Positions 14,796 through 22,573 of a stretch of 48,776 bases of DNA are shown here, piece by piece; within the stretch, counting starts at the first letter, position 1, and each line of letters opens with the position of its first letter. Source of the stretch: MW101C3 sp943367595 (GTDB taxonomy: Bacteria; Cyanobacteriota; Cyanobacteriia; PCC-6307; Cyanobiaceae); contig CALRJS020000027.1 of NCBI GenBank assembly GCA_943367595.1, positions 1 to 48,776 of the forward strand. The letters are read 5' to 3'. Below the pieces are notes generated by a model, which saw only the letters and a list, made by a program, of their open reading frames with translations, searched no databases and was not told the origin of the DNA. The position numbers and the translations under genes are program-made.

Positions 14796-15893
14796 GTGAT
14801 CATCGATCGCTTCCCTGCCGATCGTGCGGCCAATGCGGAGCTGAACCGTGAGCTGGCGGAGCTCTACAACCGCGCGCAGGACCTGGGCACCGAATACGCC
14901 ATCGAGCTCTCGAAGGAGATGCTCCCCCCCGCGGCGGTGCTGAGCGCCCGCCACCCGTCGCTGGAGGATCCCCGCCTGCCGCCCACCGGGCCGCTGGCCC
15001 CCACCGATGCCCCGGCCCCTGGCAGCCCGTACCAGGAGGGGCAGAGCTTCACCAGGCTGGTGAACATCGGCGCCACCATCGCCGCTTCCGAGCGGGACTT
15101 CAAGAGCCTGAGCGCCAACTACCGCCGCCAGCGCAACGCGGCCACCTCCGAACGGGTCCGCGCCTCCAAGGACTACTACTTCAAGTGGTGGCGCGACTGG
15201 GGCGACACGGTGCAGTTCGAGACCGCCACCCAGATGGCCAGCGGTGTCGACAGCCGCCAGCTGGCCCGCACCCTGAAGCAGCGCCTGCCCCACATCAACG
15301 ACGCTTTCCGCAACCGGGCCGAGACCGTGGCCCGCACCGAAACCCACATCGCTGCAGGGGAGGCCAGGGAGCGGACGTTTCGGCGGATCGGCGTGGGCTT
15401 CGTGCGATGGGTGGCCACCGCTGATGACCGGGTGTGTGAGTTCTGCGCGCCGCGGATGGGGGCCCTCTACTACGCCGGCAGCGTGAAGACTCCGGCGCAC
15501 CCCCGGTGCAGGTGTGCCCTCTCCCCCATCACCCTCGAATCCCTGGTGATCCAGAACCAGCTGGCCGAGAAGCGCGAAGAACGGTGGGAGGTGCAGCAGC
15601 AGGCCCTGGCCTCTGCCACCCGCAAGAAGTACGACGAGGCCAACAGCAGGCCTTGGCGGCCGATCGGCGGCACCGGTGAGCCCCGCGGGCCGCGTGACTA
15701 CCCGCTGATGGAACGCACCGCCCTGCCGGCCACCACCCCCAGGCCCAACAGATCCAACAACCCGGCGAACGAAGGCGCCAGGCCGTGGCCATCAGGTGAT
15801 CCGGTCTGGACGCCCTCCAGGGGCTGGATCAATGCCAACGCTCGCGAGGCCTATGAGGCCATGGTGCTCGAGGTGGCGGAGCTGGAGGTGTGA
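14796..15893 (+). CDS. Head morphogenesis (SPP1 gp7/Mu F-like) protein, 3' piece after the amber codon
   Basis: GTG 14796 is the first standard start after the amber codon; the frame is open from 14754. The region SGVDSRQLARTLKQRLPHIN, then AETVARTETHIAAGEARERT, then a CEFCAPRMG...HPRCRC metal-binding signature is diagnostic of the phage minor head protein family, which links portal and capsid. The C-terminal 120 residues are Pro-rich. If translated alone it would lack the first 96 residues of the native protein. No major capsid gene follows; a reverse-strand gene begins immediately. Confidence 0.75.
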   Translation: MIIDRFPADRAANAELNRELAELYNRAQDLGTEYAIELSKEMLPPAAVLSARHPSLEDPRLPPTGPLAPTDAPAPGSPYQEGQSFTRLVNIGATIAASERDFKSLSANYRRQRNAATSERVRASKDYYFKWWRDWGDTVQFETATQMASGVDSRQLARTLKQRLPHINDAFRNRAETVARTETHIAAGEARERTFRRIGVGFVRWVATADDRVCEFCAPRMGALYYAGSVKTPAHPRCRCALSPITLESLVIQNQLAEKREERWEVQQQALASATRKKYDEANSRPWRPIGGTGEPRGPRDYPLMERTALPATTPRPNRSNNPANEGARPWPSGDPVWTPSRGWINANAREAYEAMVLEVAELEV

Positions 15894-16070
15894 TCAGCCT
15901 TCGCTGGCCACAACACGCAGCTGGGCCATGCCTGAGCTAAGACGCTGGACCGCCTGCAGCGCCTCCACCGGGGACGTGAAGAGGTTGTCTTCGTTGTCGT
16001 CGAGCCCCAGCACGGTGGCGTCATCGCTCCAGCCGTCGGGCGTCTGGGCTTCGATCTTGTAGGTGGTCAT
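15894..16070 (-). CDS. Small acidic hypothetical protein (58 aa)
   Basis: A reverse frame from ATG 16070 to TGA at 15894 that abuts the head gene's stop with no gap. It begins MTTYKIEAQTPDGWSDDATV and continues into an acidic, helical-looking second half. The compact alpha/beta look resembles small phage proteins of unknown role, but no family is recognised. No clear Shine-Dalgarno sequence precedes it. Confidence 0.45.
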   Translation of the reverse strand: MTTYKIEAQTPDGWSDDATVLGLDDNEDNLFTSPVEALQAVQRLSSGMAQLRVVASEG

Positions 16071-16129
16071 GGAAGGAGCGTGTCGAGGTGGGAAGGTGCC
16101 GGATCGGCTCCGGCGGGCCCTGGTGCGCC

Positions 16130-16597
16130 TCAGGCCTTGAGGGCCTTCCGCACCTGATAACGGGTGATGCCCAGTTTGTCGGCAATCTCCCGCTGGCTGA
16201 AGCCCTCAGCTGCCAGGTGCTGGATCGAGGGCGGCGCGATGCCGATCGACCGTGCCGGGGGCAGTGCCAACGCCTGGCGCTGAACCACCATTTTCGTGGC
16301 GGCAGGGAAATGGTCCGGGGCAACGATCAAGGATTCCTTGACGGTTGAACCTGTAAGTAACGCTTGCACGTTGCCCCCAGGCAGCCCCAGCCGCACCAGG
16401 CCCTGGAGCTCGTGATCCACAGCCCAGGCCACCAGCTGCTGCCAGCGTTCCTTGGCCATGACCCACACGGTGTAGACGGCCGCCAGCACCGCAGCAATGC
16501 GCCGGGCGGTGGTGTGAAGCGTCGGGCCCCAGTCCGAGGCCAGTGCGCGCGTGACGCTCTTCAGCTCAACGGTGGGGAGAGTGATCGTGGTGCTCAT
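16130..16597 (-). CDS. Hypothetical protein with C-terminal HTH
   Basis: The 155-residue product has a helical N-terminal region (RIAAVLAAVYTVWVMAKERW), partly hydrophobic but interrupted by charges. The C-terminus is a clear HTH: IQHLAAEGFSQREIADKLGI then TRYQVRKALKA. This resembles the Hin-like HTH units of the protein at 7490. It is likely a small phage DNA-binding protein. It is divergent from the GIY-YIG gene across a 175-base gap where I see no firm promoter. Confidence 0.55.
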   Translation of the reverse strand: MSTTITLPTVELKSVTRALASDWGPTLHTTARRIAAVLAAVYTVWVMAKERWQQLVAWAVDHELQGLVRLGLPGGNVQALLTGSTVKESLIVAPDHFPAATKMVVQRQALALPPARSIGIAPPSIQHLAAEGFSQREIADKLGITRYQVRKALKA

Positions 16598-16772
16598 CGT
16601 TCTTTCCGGTCAGCATCCCTGCGGCTGCTCAGAGCCTGCGAGGGGTGGGTTGTAGTTCCTTGCCAGCAGGGCCTCTCAGGGCTTCTCTGCCGACACCGGA
16701 AACCTACAGGCCCCGTCCTGATCCGTCAAGCGCTATCGGTGGTACGGTCCCTAAAGGTGAGCGATTGCACGA

Positions 16773-17138
16773 ATGGCGGCCAAGCGGCTGGTGCGCATCA
16801 AGGCGCGGCACTTCTACGTCTATGCCTACCTCAACCCTGACGGCAGCCCCTACTACATCGGGAAGGGATCCAACAAGCGGGCTCTCATGCCCCACACGGC
16901 TGAAGCCTCTTGCCCGTCCGACCCTTCCAAGGTCATCAGGCTGGCGTCCGGGCTCGACGAAGAGCTGGCCTACTTCCTCGAGGCACGCCTGATCGCTCAG
17001 TACGGGCGCAAGGCGAACGGGACAGGCCCGCTGCTGAATATTTGCCCCGGAAGGCCTGCGGCCACTGGGCTGCGCTATCCGAGCTTAACGAAAGAAAAGG
17101 TGTCGGCCATGGGCAGGTGCTCGGAGCTGAAGGCCTGA
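16773..17138 (+). CDS. GIY-YIG family nuclease (LEM-3-like), probably a short homing-type enzyme
   Basis: The 121-residue product carries FYVYAYLNPDGSPYYIGKGS, a GIY-YIG core (VYAYL...YYIGKG), followed by a basic stretch, a conserved E (FLEARLIAQYGR) and the NGTGPLLNICPGRPAATG end. All match the LEM-3-like GIY-YIG domain. The usual C-terminal NUMOD DNA-binding modules are missing and the protein ends soon after the nuclease domain, so it may be truncated. It marks the right-hand end of the island. The NUMOD1-like gene at 2582 could be a distant relic of the same kind of element. Confidence 0.7.
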   Translation: MAAKRLVRIKARHFYVYAYLNPDGSPYYIGKGSNKRALMPHTAEASCPSDPSKVIRLASGLDEELAYFLEARLIAQYGRKANGTGPLLNICPGRPAATGLRYPSLTKEKVSAMGRCSELKA

Positions 17139-17187
17139 CTTTAGGAAAGTGCTTCCGGACGTCCCATGGCCAGGGTGAGGATGGACC

Positions 17188-17212
17188 GGGGAGGAGGGCT
17201 GCGCCCCTCCCC
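17188..17212 (+). terminator. GC-rich hairpin after the GIY-YIG gene
   Basis: GGGGAGGAGGGC and GCCCCTCCCC pair around a TGC loop with one bulged A. It lies 50 bases after the GIY-YIG stop. No T-run follows, so intrinsic termination is uncertain. Confidence 0.3.
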
Positions 17213-17267
17213 GAACCCCCTGAGCTGATGGTGATGCCTACGTCCCGGCGCCGCGTGCTGGATTCCA

Positions 17268-18329
17268 TTGGGGGTGGCCCTGGGCTCCAGCCTGTCGTTG
17301 TTCCTCCAGAGCGGACGCTCCCGGGCGGCAACGGCTCCTGGCCCACCGCGCAGCCTTGACGCTCTGAATCAGACCATTCTTTCCTCCTTCAGCGCCCTGA
17401 GAGGAGAGAAGGCGTTCCTGATGCGTTCGCCGGCATTCAGCGGCTCGGCACCGGGCGGCTCGGCATCGGGAACCTCGGCATTGAGCGCCTCGGCATCAGG
17501 AGCCCAGACAACAGCAGCCTGGGAACAGGGGCTGAATCCAAGCCAGCCCCTGTTCTGCGGCAGCAGCTTCAAGGTCTACGTGCTGGCTGAATTCCTGCGA
17601 CAGCTGGAGAGCGGCAAGGTCAGCCTGCAGGAACAGTTACCGGTGAATGATTCGGTGCGGTTTCTCAGCAGCCTGGTGCTGGAGAACGTCAGCGGCACGA
17701 TTCCGGCTTCGGTGGCCCTCGAAGCCATGATCATGCACAGCGACAACACCGCCACCGACATGGTGCTCAAGCGGATCGGCGCGGACAGCGTGCGGGCGTT
17801 GATCGCCTCCCTCGGCCTGCCTGATACCCGGATCCCCACCAGCACGCGTCAGTTCTTCTCCTACCTGCTCGGGGCGCCTGCCGGCGTGGATCTGGGCTGG
17901 CAAGGGGTCAACAAGGCCCTGGAGGCCAGCGGAACGCAGACGCGGCCGATCATCAACGACCAGGAGACGATGGTGGGGTCTCCCGCGGATTTCGTCCGGT
18001 TCTATTCCAGGGCGTTGCAGGGAGAGCTATTCCGCACCAGCAGTTCCCTGAAGGAGTTCAGGCGCATCCTGGGGTTGCCTCCAGCGATCACCGTGCTGGA
18101 TCTCCCCCGCGCCCATCTGTTCCTGAAGGGGGGAAGCCTGGATTTCGCCCCCGACTATGTGATGTCGCTGGCCGGTGGCATGCGGCTGTGCAACGGCCGC
18201 TGGATCACCTTCTCTTTCCAGCAGAACTGGAAGGACACCGATCCGGCGGCCGCCAAGGCCACCGTTCAAACCTTCATCGACACGATCACGGGCATCCTTC
18301 AGGCCGCGGCAGGGGTCTTCGCAGGCTGA
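17268..18329 (+). CDS. Class A beta-lactamase-like serine hydrolase, leader frameshifted
   Basis: The product has the penicillin-recognising triad: S-S-F-K at 99-102 (CGSSFKVY), S-D-N at 158-160 (MHSDNTATD) and K-G-G at 287-289. The ExxLN omega-loop glutamate of true class A beta-lactamases is not evident, so a D,D-peptidase or esterase is possible. The frame begins at TTG 17268 with a hydrophobic segment but no basic start. A separate frame at 17228 reads MVMPTSRRRVLDSIG and would join it if the GGGGG run at 17270-17274 had four G. The restored leader would be Tat-like and send the enzyme to the periplasm. A five-residue repeat occupies 53-78. Confidence 0.7.
   Translation: MGVALGSSLSLFLQSGRSRAATAPGPPRSLDALNQTILSSFSALRGEKAFLMRSPAFSGSAPGGSASGTSALSASASGAQTTAAWEQGLNPSQPLFCGSSFKVYVLAEFLRQLESGKVSLQEQLPVNDSVRFLSSLVLENVSGTIPASVALEAMIMHSDNTATDMVLKRIGADSVRALIASLGLPDTRIPTSTRQFFSYLLGAPAGVDLGWQGVNKALEASGTQTRPIINDQETMVGSPADFVRFYSRALQGELFRTSSSLKEFRRILGLPPAITVLDLPRAHLFLKGGSLDFAPDYVMSLAGGMRLCNGRWITFSFQQNWKDTDPAAAKATVQTFIDTITGILQAAAGVFAG
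17427..17501 (+). repeat. Five 15-bp in-frame repeats in the serine hydrolase
   Basis: Units such as GGCTCGGCACCGGGC, GGCTCGGCATCGGGA, ACCTCGGCATTGAGC and GCCTCGGCATCAGGA follow each other without gaps. They encode a Gly/Ser/Ala pentapeptide repeat in a linker between leader and catalytic domain. Confidence 0.75.
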
Positions 18330-18374
18330 GCCGCCCGGAAGAGTAAAACAGAACCTCCCCCATGCGCCCCTCCC

Positions 18375-18848
18375 ATGGACCTGCCACTGCTGTTCATGGA
18401 CCTGCCGCTGCTGCTGACGGGCGACCTGAAGGCCCCCCTGGCGTGGTCGCTGGTGCTGTCGGGGGCGGTGGTGATCCTCAGCCTGGTGCCCCTGGGAGCC
18501 GGGCGTGCCAACGCGGAGTTCACCCCCGCCGACCTGGCCGCCCCGCGGGCCATGTTCGAGCGGCTGCCGGCCTGGGGTCAGCGGGCCAGCTGGGCCCACC
18601 AGAACTGTTTCGAGGCCTTCACGCTGCATGCTCCCGCCTGCCTGCTCTGCCTTCTGGCGGCGCCGGCGCTGCTGGCAGCGTCGCCGCTGCTGGCGCTGGC
18701 GGCCCTGCTGCACCCGGCGCTGCGGCTCGCCTACATCGGCGCCTACGTGGCCAACCAGCCGTTGCTGCGCAGCCTCTGCTGGGTCGGCGGCCTGCTCTGC
18801 ACCGCCCTGCTCTACACGGAAGGGCTCAAGGCACTGCTGCGCGCCTGA
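18375..18848 (+). CDS. MAPEG family membrane protein
   Basis: The 157-residue product is strongly hydrophobic with about four membrane segments, such as LAWSLVLSGAVVILSLVPLG and LLWGGLL-like C-terminal helices. The RASWAHQNCFEAFTLHAPA stretch matches the conserved RA..N..E....F motif of bacterial MAPEG (glutathione/eicosanoid) proteins, followed by the RLAYIGAYVANQPLLRS loop. The first codons contain a short duplication (MDLPLLFMDLPLLL), so translation may start at 18375 or 18396. It has no operon partner. Confidence 0.75.
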   Translation: MDLPLLFMDLPLLLTGDLKAPLAWSLVLSGAVVILSLVPLGAGRANAEFTPADLAAPRAMFERLPAWGQRASWAHQNCFEAFTLHAPACLLCLLAAPALLAASPLLALAALLHPALRLAYIGAYVANQPLLRSLCWVGGLLCTALLYTEGLKALLRA

Positions 18849-18850
18849 AA

Positions 18851-18910
18851 TCCGGGCTGCTCGGCTGAAGCCCGGGCTGGTCACCTGAGGTGCGCGCTGC
18901 CAGCCCTGGC
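18851..18910 (+). repeat. Three degenerate 20-bp repeats
   Basis: TCCGGGCTGCTCGGCTGAAG, CCCGGGCTGGTCACCTGAGG and TGCGCGCTGCCAGCCCTGGC fill the gap between the convergent MAPEG and SPFH genes. Similarity is partial but the phasing is regular. It is a short version of the arrays near 41000. Confidence 0.4.
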
Positions 18911-18916
18911 CAGCGC

Positions 18917-19834
18917 TCAGCTGCCGCCCTTCTCCTGCAGCCCCTTGAGCGCGGCCAGCAGAGAGGCGGGACTCTGGGGATCCACCATCAGCACCGATCC
19001 CCCCTTGCTTGCTGCCATCGCCTGGCCCATCGCCATCCAGTCCTTGGCGAGCAGCAGCCTCAGGCTCTCGGCAGCAGCCGGATGGGAGTCGATCACGGCG
19101 GCCAGCTGGGCGGCGGATTCGGCCCTGGCCTTGGCCAGCAGCAGCTGCTGCTTGGCCTGGGCATCGGCATCGAGCAACACCGCCTCCTGCTTGGCCTTGG
19201 CATCGAGCACCAGTGCTTCAGCTCGCCCCTTGGCGGCATTCACCTGGGCTTCCCGCTCCCCTTCGGAACGCAGAACGGCCGCCCGCTTCTCCCGCTCCGC
19301 ACTCATCTGCATCTCCATCGCCTGCTGCACCCCCTTGGAGGGTTGAATGTCACGCAGCTCCACGCGGGTCACCTTCACGCCCCAGGGATCGGTGGCCTGA
19401 TCGAGCTCGCGCAGCAGCACCTCGTTCACCTCGGAGCGGGTGGAAAAGGTCTGGTCGAGGTCGAGCTTGCCCATTTCGGCGCGGATCTGGGTGAGCACCA
19501 GGTTGACCATCGCCGACTTGAGGTTGTCGAGGGCGTAGTAGGCCTTGGCATGCTCGAGCAGCTGCCAGTACACCACCGCATCCACCTCGATCGAGACGTT
19601 GTCGCGGGTGATGCACTGCTGCGGGGGAATGTCCAGCACCCGCTCCTTCAACGACTCGTTGCTGACGATGCGCTCCACCACCGGCAGCACCAGCGACAGG
19701 CCGGGGGTGAGTTGGCGGTCGTACTTGCCAAGGCGCTCCACCAGCATCGAGCGGCCGCCATTGGTGATCTTGACGCTGCTCACTCCGAGCACCGCCAGCA
19801 GCGCCAGCGCGGGCAAGGAAAACAGGACCTCCAT
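18917..19834 (-). CDS. SPFH (stomatin/prohibitin-like) membrane protein
   Basis: The 305-residue product has an N-terminal membrane anchor (LFSLPALALLAVLGVSSVKI), the SPFH/band-7 domain (GRSMLVERLGKYDRQLTPGL, then VERIVSNESLKERVLDIPPQ and CITRDNVSIEVDAVVYW), and a long Ala/Glu/Lys coiled coil at about 175-245. This is the stomatin/QmcA layout of membrane-scaffold proteins. It is divergent from an NfeD-like gene 87 bases away, its usual functional partner. Confidence 0.88.
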   Translation of the reverse strand: MEVLFSLPALALLAVLGVSSVKITNGGRSMLVERLGKYDRQLTPGLSLVLPVVERIVSNESLKERVLDIPPQQCITRDNVSIEVDAVVYWQLLEHAKAYYALDNLKSAMVNLVLTQIRAEMGKLDLDQTFSTRSEVNEVLLRELDQATDPWGVKVTRVELRDIQPSKGVQQAMEMQMSAEREKRAAVLRSEGEREAQVNAAKGRAEALVLDAKAKQEAVLLDADAQAKQQLLLAKARAESAAQLAAVIDSHPAAAESLRLLLAKDWMAMGQAMAASKGGSVLMVDPQSPASLLAALKGLQEKGGS

Positions 19835-19921
19835 GAAGGCGGCAGAGAACGGGGTGCCATCACAGTACGCAGCTCGCCCGGGCGCAGCCAGCAGACTGGG
19901 GCCGATTCGAGACTCCCCGTC

Positions 19922-20341
19922 ATGGCATCCCTGATCTGGCTGGCGGTGGCGGCGGTGCTGTTCCTGGTGGAGGTGAGCGTGCCGGGCTTCGGCGGCTTTC
20001 TGATCGCCGCCATGGCGGCGTTGGTGGTGTCGTCGCTCACGGCGCTGCTGGGGATGGCCCTGCCGCTGCAGGTGGGGCTGTTCGCGTTGCTCACCGTGGC
20101 GGGGAGCGCGGCGATCTGGGCCTGGTCGAAGCGGCAGCGGCCGGCCCGCGATCGGATCGAAACGAGCGACCGGGCCGTGGTGATCGATGGTTTCGATGCC
20201 CAGGGGCGCGGCCGCGTGCGCTGGCAGGGGCAGAGCTGGGCCGCGGAAAGCCTGGAAGGGGAACGGCTGCTGCCGGGCGCCGCCGTGGTGGTGATGCGGC
20301 GCGTGGGCACCAAGCTGGAAGTGCTGGCCGATGGGCGCTGA
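19922..20341 (+). CDS. NfeD-like membrane protein
   Basis: ATG 19922 gives 139 residues. Three hydrophobic segments (about 2-25, 28-50 and 52-72) are followed by a soluble OB-fold domain: VIDGFDAQGRGRVRWQGQSW then LPGAAVVVMRRVGTKLEVL. This is the short NfeD architecture, which partners SPFH proteins in membrane quality control. The divergent SPFH gene supports the call. A much longer forward frame upstream is antisense to the SPFH gene and was not used. Confidence 0.85.
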   Translation: MASLIWLAVAAVLFLVEVSVPGFGGFLIAAMAALVVSSLTALLGMALPLQVGLFALLTVAGSAAIWAWSKRQRPARDRIETSDRAVVIDGFDAQGRGRVRWQGQSWAAESLEGERLLPGAAVVVMRRVGTKLEVLADGR

Positions 20342-20361
20342 AGCCGCTGGCTCCGCAGCGC

Positions 20362-20874
20362 TCAGTCGAAGAACAGCAAGGTGACCACCTTGCCCATGTC
20401 TTCGGCGGTGCGGCAGCTGGCCAGCAGGGTTTCGCTGTCGTGGAAGGCGAAGCAGATCAGCTGATCGCAGCGGCCGATGATCTCCTGGTTGCAGAGGGTG
20501 CTGGCCATCGGCAGGGTCAGGTCGTCGTGGTCGGGCTTCTCCACCAGGTGCAGCACCTTCTCCAGCTGCTGGCGCGATTCGAGCGGCTGACGCTCGAGGC
20601 TCTGGGGCAGCAGCACGGTGAGGCGCGAGGGGTCGACGCCGAGCACACCCCGGATCACAGCGGCGTTGACCCCCTGAGACCCTGAGGTGACGAGGCTGTG
20701 GCCCTCCTGGGCCAGGGAGCGAGCCACCAGCTCCACCAGATGGATCGACACCACCGGCACGTGGCGACTGCCGAGGATGGCGATGCGTCGCTTGCCTGTG
20801 TCCTGCAGCAGGGCCAGTTCCTGAGCCAGGGTGTCAATCCGGTCCAGAGGGGGCAGATCAAGGGACCGGGTCAC
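20362..20874 (-). CDS. DprA-like Rossmann-fold protein (cyanobacterial DNA recombination-mediator A type)
   Basis: The 170-residue product has a Rossmann nucleotide-binding region: RRIAILGSRHVPVVSIHLVE, then SLVTSGSQGVNAAVIRGVLG, ending with a CDQLICFAFHDSETLLASC segment. The SGSQGVN loop is like DprA/LOG folds. It is shorter than DprA, which also has SAM and winged-helix domains, so a role in transformation cannot be assumed. It is convergent with the NfeD-like gene. Confidence 0.7.
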   Translation of the reverse strand: MTRSLDLPPLDRIDTLAQELALLQDTGKRRIAILGSRHVPVVSIHLVELVARSLAQEGHSLVTSGSQGVNAAVIRGVLGVDPSRLTVLLPQSLERQPLESRQQLEKVLHLVEKPDHDDLTLPMASTLCNQEIIGRCDQLICFAFHDSETLLASCRTAEDMGKVVTLLFFD

Positions 20875-20924
20875 CGAGCACGTGCAGCCGATGGCACGAA
20901 ACTAGCAGCGCCCCTGCAGGGTCT

Positions 20925-22034
20925 TCAGGCGCTGATCGGCAGCCGCAGGCGATCGAACAGCCGCTCGAAGCGGCAGTGTTCCTCCACCAGCCGGATGGCG
21001 TAGGTGGCCTTGACGGATTCGTGCAGGCGCACGTTGCCGAAGGCCCGCTCGATCACCTCCACGGTGGTGAGTGTGTCGTGCTCCACCTTGAGCAGGGGCA
21101 CGTCGAGTTCTTCGGCGCGATTGATGAGCTGGGAGAGCGGATCGCCGGCGCCGGTGAGAATCAGGCACTGGGTGGAGGCCTCAAGGGCCGCCAGCTGGAT
21201 GTCGGTGCGGTCGGCACCGGTGACCACGGCCATGTTGCGCCGGCGACGGAAGAATTCCATCGCGGAGTTGACGTTCATCGCCCCGATCGAGAGTGTTTCC
21301 ACCAGCAGATCGAGCCGCTCGGGGCAGCAGAGCACCTTGGCGCCCAGCCGCTCGGCCAGCTCTTCCACGGTGACGCTGCGCAGCAGTGGGCTGCGGGGCA
21401 GCACACCGAAGACCGGCAGCCCCAAACGCTCCATGGCGGGCACTTCCTCCTGCAGGAGGGTCTCGACGGCGTCGGGATCCACGGCGTTGAGCACCACGCC
21501 GGCCAGGCGCTCGCCGAGCAGGTCGCGGGCCTGCAGCAGGGGGTCGATGCTGCAGCTGTCGAGCCAGTGGTGCACCAGCACCACCGGGGCTTCCAGCCCG
21601 TGCGCCAGCTGCACCAGGCTCAGCCCATAGAGCAGGCCTTCGCTGAGGCTGCCGGAGGCCTCCAGCAGCGTGAGCCCTTCACTGGGGGCACTGAGGTGGT
21701 CGCGCAGGGCCCCGAAACCATCACCGGAGCCGAGCTCGCCCTGCAGAAGCCGCTGCCGCGCTGTGGCCGGCTCCAGCAGCTGCAGCGAAGGCAGCAGGCA
21801 GTCGGGCGCCAGGCCGAGGATGCCGCCGACGAAACGCACGTCGTCGTCGATCAGGGGAGCCGAAGCAGCATCGCTGCCGGGGATGGGTCTGCGATCGAGC
21901 CGCAGGCTGGTGGCCAGGGGTTTGCCGAAACGCACCGGTACGCCCATGCGGGCGGCCTGCCTCGCCAGGCCGAGCACCAGCGCTGATTTTCCGCTGAAGG
22001 GATGACACGAACCGATCAGCAGAGTGCTGCTCAT
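20925..22034 (-). CDS. P-loop DRTGG-domain protein (phosphotransacetylase N-terminal-like)
   Basis: The 369-residue product starts with a P-loop LLIGSCHPFSGKSALVLGLA (residues 5-24) in a BioD/CobQ-like NTPase. The second half contains RRRNMAVVTGADRTDIQLAA (about 266-285), the DRTGG-type domain found at the N-terminus of some phosphotransacetylases. No acyltransferase domain follows, so it is the regulatory/NTPase part only. This stand-alone form is common in cyanobacteria. Its substrate is unknown. Confidence 0.75.
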   Translation of the reverse strand: MSSTLLIGSCHPFSGKSALVLGLARQAARMGVPVRFGKPLATSLRLDRRPIPGSDAASAPLIDDDVRFVGGILGLAPDCLLPSLQLLEPATARQRLLQGELGSGDGFGALRDHLSAPSEGLTLLEASGSLSEGLLYGLSLVQLAHGLEAPVVLVHHWLDSCSIDPLLQARDLLGERLAGVVLNAVDPDAVETLLQEEVPAMERLGLPVFGVLPRSPLLRSVTVEELAERLGAKVLCCPERLDLLVETLSIGAMNVNSAMEFFRRRRNMAVVTGADRTDIQLAALEASTQCLILTGAGDPLSQLINRAEELDVPLLKVEHDTLTTVEVIERAFGNVRLHESVKATYAIRLVEEHCRFERLFDRLRLPISA

Positions 22035-22071
22035 GGGGAAGGGTTCGCCGGGGCCAGGGTCTGGCAGCAGC

Positions 22072-22485
22072 CTACGAGGAGACCGGTGGCGGGGCCTCGC
22101 CGAGGATCAGCCAGCGCCAGAACGACTCGGGGAGGTCGCCACCACCGCTCACGGCGCGGTCTTCGAGCAGGTCCATCAACCAGCTCACCAGGTGGTGGGT
22201 GGGAACCGTGAAGCTGTAGCGGATCTCCGGTTGGTCAGGGAAGGCGAGCTCGCATTGGCTCGGCTGTTGCGGCGCGGCACCCGAGGTCCAGCTGAGCTCG
22301 AAGCGATGGGCCCCGTTCGGATGCAGCGGGCGCAGGCCGCTCACACGCCGGAGGGCGAGCTGATCAAGACCGCGTTGCAGCCAGCCTTCACGGCTCAGCC
22401 CGCCGCAATAGGGAGCGAACAAGGCCACCTGTGCAGCTTCCTGGGACAGGGTGGATGATCCCTTTGCTGAGCCCTCACTGAACAC
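22072..22485 (-). CDS. EbsA-like conserved cyanobacterial protein
   Basis: The 137-residue product contains ALFAPYCGGLSREGWLQRGL, HRFELSWTSG and a YSFTVPTHHLVSWLMDLLED tail ending in SFWRWLILGE. The order of these elements resembles EbsA, required for type IV pilus function and biofilm self-suppression in Synechococcus elongatus. The identification is from memory of the pattern, not a search. It lies 38 bases upstream of the DRTGG gene on the same strand, possibly co-transcribed. Confidence 0.5.
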   Translation of the reverse strand: MFSEGSAKGSSTLSQEAAQVALFAPYCGGLSREGWLQRGLDQLALRRVSGLRPLHPNGAHRFELSWTSGAAPQQPSQCELAFPDQPEIRYSFTVPTHHLVSWLMDLLEDRAVSGGGDLPESFWRWLILGEAPPPVSS

Positions 22486-22573
22486 GTTTGATAGTGCCTG
22501 TCCTCAGAACACAAGGAATGTCCGCCCTTGATCGTAACGGCTGCAACGGTGGTTCGCCCACCGCCGCGCAGCG

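Noticed and set aside
18890..20341. 483-codon + strand frame ending in the NfeD-like gene
   Set aside because: Its first 340 codons are antisense to the well-supported SPFH gene; only the last 139 codons from ATG 19922 encode a recognisable protein.
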